Assembly: GCA_910588105.1 (NCBI GenBank)
Contig: CAJUQD010000021.1
Coordinates: forward strand, 1-43,915
Source: an uncultured Oscillospiraceae bacterium
GTDB lineage: Bacteria > Bacillota > Clostridia > Oscillospirales > Oscillospiraceae
Length of the DNA: 43,915 bases
Reading direction: 5' to 3'
Each line of letters opens with the position of its first letter. Position 1 is the first letter of the stretch. The notes beneath the pieces are model-generated. The model saw nothing but the letters and a program-made list of their open reading frames with translations, was not told where the DNA came from and ran no database searches. Both the position numbers and the translations under genes were made by a program. Shown piece after piece: positions 42,203 to 43,915 of the stretch.

Positions 42203-42844
42203 TTAGCACAAGGTCATATGGATAAAATAATACTCAGATGTAAATGTGGATTTCGGACAGCGCTCCCAGCTGACCTCGCCATTCGCTTCAATTTTTACAA
42301 GCGGTATAAAACCGTCATTTTGAAAACCGCACCGGGAGTAAAAGGATATTGCGCGGTCATTGTGTGGAAGCACCACCAAATCAATATGTTTCAATAATAA
42401 TTCTTGTTTTCCCCATTCAACAAGCGCTTCCATAGCATGATGCATAAATCGTGTATGCTCCGTTGGCTCCCCGCGTAAAACCATATCAACTTCGGCGAAA
42501 CGATGTTCTGAATCAATATTTGTGAATCCAATGTGCCCAATATACTGGTCTCTCAAATCTTGTAGCATAAATAAGATCCGTCTGTCATTATTGACAATCA
42601 AATCCATGACCCACCGGCGTGTCCGCTCATGTGTAATCGGGAACCTGGACGGTGAAAGTGTCGGGTTATCTTCCCGCCAGCGGTCAAGCAATTGCACGCA
42701 ATTAGGAATTGTCCTATCAAAATCGGCTGTAATTGGGTGAAGGAATCCAATTGTATTCTCATCAGCATCAAGAATTGGAATCAGGATCAACTTGTCTTTT
42801 GCCTGCTTGCGCTTATAAACATTTAGGATTGCTGCCATATTCAT
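42203..42844 (-). CDS. GNAT-family N-acetyltransferase
   Basis: This 213-residue protein has the GNAT core: ILFMLQDLRDQYIGHIGFTNID, the acetyl-CoA-binding region AEVDMVLRGEPTEHTRFMHHAMEALVEWGKQ, then HIDLVVLPHNDRAISFYSRCGF. The last is the classic ending where the substrate loop and the N-x-x-A/S-x-x-F/L-Y motif lie. It may acetylate the amino group placed by the aminotransferase. ATG 42844 overlaps the stop of a short upstream frame (ATGA); ATG 42838 is an alternative. Base composition is low in GC. The 95 bases between this gene and the glycosyltransferase hold no gene. Confidence 0.78.
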   Translation of the reverse strand: MNMAAILNVYKRKQAKDKLILIPILDADENTIGFLHPITADFDRTIPNCVQLLDRWREDNPTLSPSRFPITHERTRRWVMDLIVNNDRRILFMLQDLRDQYIGHIGFTNIDSEHRFAEVDMVLRGEPTEHTRFMHHAMEALVEWGKQELLLKHIDLVVLPHNDRAISFYSRCGFQNDGFIPLVKIEANGEVSWERCPKSTFTSEYYFIHMTLC

Positions 42845-42981
42845 TGCATCAGTTCTCCTGCTGGGTCAATTCCCTTGATCAGACAGATCACCTTTTGACA
42901 TACCCCGCTTTGCTTCAGCACTGCCACTGCTGGTGCAGACAATTGCGCTGTGTTTATTATAATTGGGCAACTTTTTACCAT
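42841..42981 (-). pseudogene. Leftover tail of a gene related to the one at the right edge
   Basis: This short frame of 46 residues reads ...SAPAVAVLKQSGVCQKVICL... and shares PAVAxLKQSxxxQKVxxLI with the truncated gene at 43845-43915. It has no convincing ribosome binding site and overlaps the next gene by ATGA, as a genuine upstream gene end would. It looks like the 3' end of a duplicated gene whose body has been lost or replaced by the formyltransferase gene. A real tiny protein is possible but less likely. Confidence 0.5.
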
Positions 42982-43025
42982 GTAAGTCGATTATCTACGG
43001 CGCTAAAAATGTAGATTTAGCCTCC

Positions 43026-43787
43026 TCATGCGTTATCTTCAGAGCGAATTGAAATTGTCACATAATACTTTTTGTCTCCATCGATAAAATTTGCGAAACC
43101 TTTTCCGTCGAATACCCTGCCCCGGATAAGATTTAAAAGAGTTCTCGCCGAATACATTTTATCAATGCCTATGACGGAAGCTGGTTCTAATTCTTTACCC
43201 AAATGAAAGGTGCCTGATTTCTGGATTTGCATACAAACCTGAGGAGAACCGTCTTTGATTGTGTCGAAGGAATCATAAAACAAACTCAGGATTTCTTCCT
43301 GCGCACGTTTATGCAGGGTCTCCCCAGTATCCAGCCAAGTGACTGGAATCTCCCTTTGTGCGATAATTGGACCTGTATCAATTTGCGGATCTACGTAATG
43401 CAGCGTAACCCCGAAAGGCGTCCCCTCAACAATGCTCCAGAATGATGGGTGCTTTCCCCGGTTATAGGGCAGATAACCAGGATGGGTATTGACAAAGCCC
43501 CGTTTTGTCAATTGAATAATTTCTTTTGGAATAATATATGGCCACCATGCAAGCACACCAAAATCAACGGCAAGATTCTGGATATTTTTCATCAGCTCTG
43601 AGCTTTTTAATTCTTGATATGAATAAACTCTTGTACTCGAATCTAACGATTTTACCAGATCAAGCATCCGGTTATTATAATTGCCTCTATCATCGGGATC
43701 GTATATAAAAACCTCAATTTTTTCATGCCTTGAACACAAAAAATTGACTATATGGTATCCAACATAATCTGCCGCCATGATAATCAA
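43026..43787 (-). CDS. Formyltransferase-family protein, probably sugar N-formyltransferase
   Basis: This 253-residue protein has the N10-formyltetrahydrofolate transferase fold. The catalytic triad is N100, H102 and D137 in FVNTHPGYLPYNRG and VTLHYVDPQIDTGPII. The remaining C-terminal part (GIDKMYSARTLLNLIRGR ... FIDGDKKYYV) resembles that of dTDP-4-amino-sugar formyltransferases. It would formylate the amino group of a sugar nucleotide, probably the product of the aminotransferase in this operon. TTG 43787 is chosen because GGAG lies six bases upstream and the protein then begins with the first beta strand; ATG 43778 is an alternative. The gene is AT-rich (24 of 60 bases G/C in 43081-43140). 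Confidence 0.8.
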   Translation of the reverse strand: MIIMAADYVGYHIVNFLCSRHEKIEVFIYDPDDRGNYNNRMLDLVKSLDSSTRVYSYQELKSSELMKNIQNLAVDFGVLAWWPYIIPKEIIQLTKRGFVNTHPGYLPYNRGKHPSFWSIVEGTPFGVTLHYVDPQIDTGPIIAQREIPVTWLDTGETLHKRAQEEILSLFYDSFDTIKDGSPQVCMQIQKSGTFHLGKELEPASVIGIDKMYSARTLLNLIRGRVFDGKGFANFIDGDKKYYVTISIRSEDNA

Positions 43788-43844
43788 TATGAACTCCTGC
43801 TTTCTAAAAACCGTTTATGTAGTTCCTTTGCGCCATTGTTCAGT

Positions 43845-43915
43845 CTACTCAATTAGATAGGCCACCTTCTGATACGCCTCGCTCTGCTTCAGCGCGGCCA
43901 CCGCCGGGTCATCCG
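43845..43915 (-). CDS. Truncated 3' end of a gene running off the window
   Basis: Only the last 22 residues are visible, ending PAVAALKQSEAYQKVAYLIE, with a TAG stop at 43845-43847. The gene continues beyond the right edge. I do not recognise the family from this tail. A diverged copy of it is found at 42841-42981. It is more GC-rich than the formyltransferase gene next to it. Confidence 0.6.
   Translation of the reverse strand, partial: DDPAVAALKQSEAYQKVAYLIE

Noticed and set aside
1..43915. CRISPR array, tRNA, rRNA, integrase or phage genes
   Set aside because: I looked for spaced repeats, tRNA-like folds and recombinase motifs and found none that hold up.

Overview
The window looks like a piece of chromosome from a GC-rich anaerobic gut Firmicute of the Oscillospiraceae type (Flavonifractor / Pseudoflavonifractor / Oscillibacter-like). 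This is inferred from the GC-rich coding sequence with Gram-positive ribosome binding sites, SLH-anchored surface protein, FeoAB, desulfoferrodoxin, BlaI/BlaR1 pair, GPH sugar symporter and LytTR two-component system. No rRNA, tRNA, CRISPR array, integrase or transposase gene was seen.

Region 1 (1-6100, + strand): a Gfo/Idh/MocA oxidoreductase, an ABC exporter gene broken by four single-base indels, and a BlaI/BlaR1-type regulator pair with its own promoter and two operator-like sites. Region 2 (6100-19500): FeoB/FeoA iron uptake, an MFS permease, a hemerythrin-(CheX-like)-receiver protein, a secreted M14 carboxypeptidase with three SLH repeats, polyphosphate kinase 1, an atypical 6-phosphofructokinase and a two-iron superoxide reductase. 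Iron and oxygen handling recurs here. Most units are closed by strong hairpin terminators, several of them bidirectional.

Region 3 (19500-33900): a glycoside-utilisation locus. On the minus strand a two-component system (LytTR regulator plus HPK10-type kinase) is followed by GH78 alpha-L-rhamnosidase, a GPH symporter, a secreted membrane-anchored GH3 beta-glucosidase with permuted domain order, a small membrane protein, and a lipoprotein with an SGNH-like C-terminal domain. Two 13-bp direct repeats exactly 21 bp apart lie just upstream of the rhamnosidase promoter, a good candidate LytTR site. A GH2 glycosidase is divergent from the two-component genes. Rhamnosidase plus beta-glucosidase is the naringinase pair, so plant rhamno-glucosides such as flavonoid glycosides are a reasonable substrate guess.

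Region 4 (34100-43915, all minus strand): a surface-sugar operon. Glucose-1-phosphate cytidylyltransferase and CDP-glucose 4,6-dehydratase make a CDP-4-keto-6-deoxyhexose. An epimerase, a TylCIII/TcaB9-type C-methyltransferase, a PLP sugar aminotransferase, a CatB-like acyltransferase, a GNAT acetyltransferase and a formyltransferase could turn it into a branched, N-acylated amino sugar. A GT2 glycosyltransferase fusion probably transfers a sugar. The genes from about 40600 onwards are clearly AT-richer than the rest of the window. They carry a duplicated gene tail, and a 148-bp MITE-like palindrome sits inside the operon between the CatB-like and aminotransferase genes.
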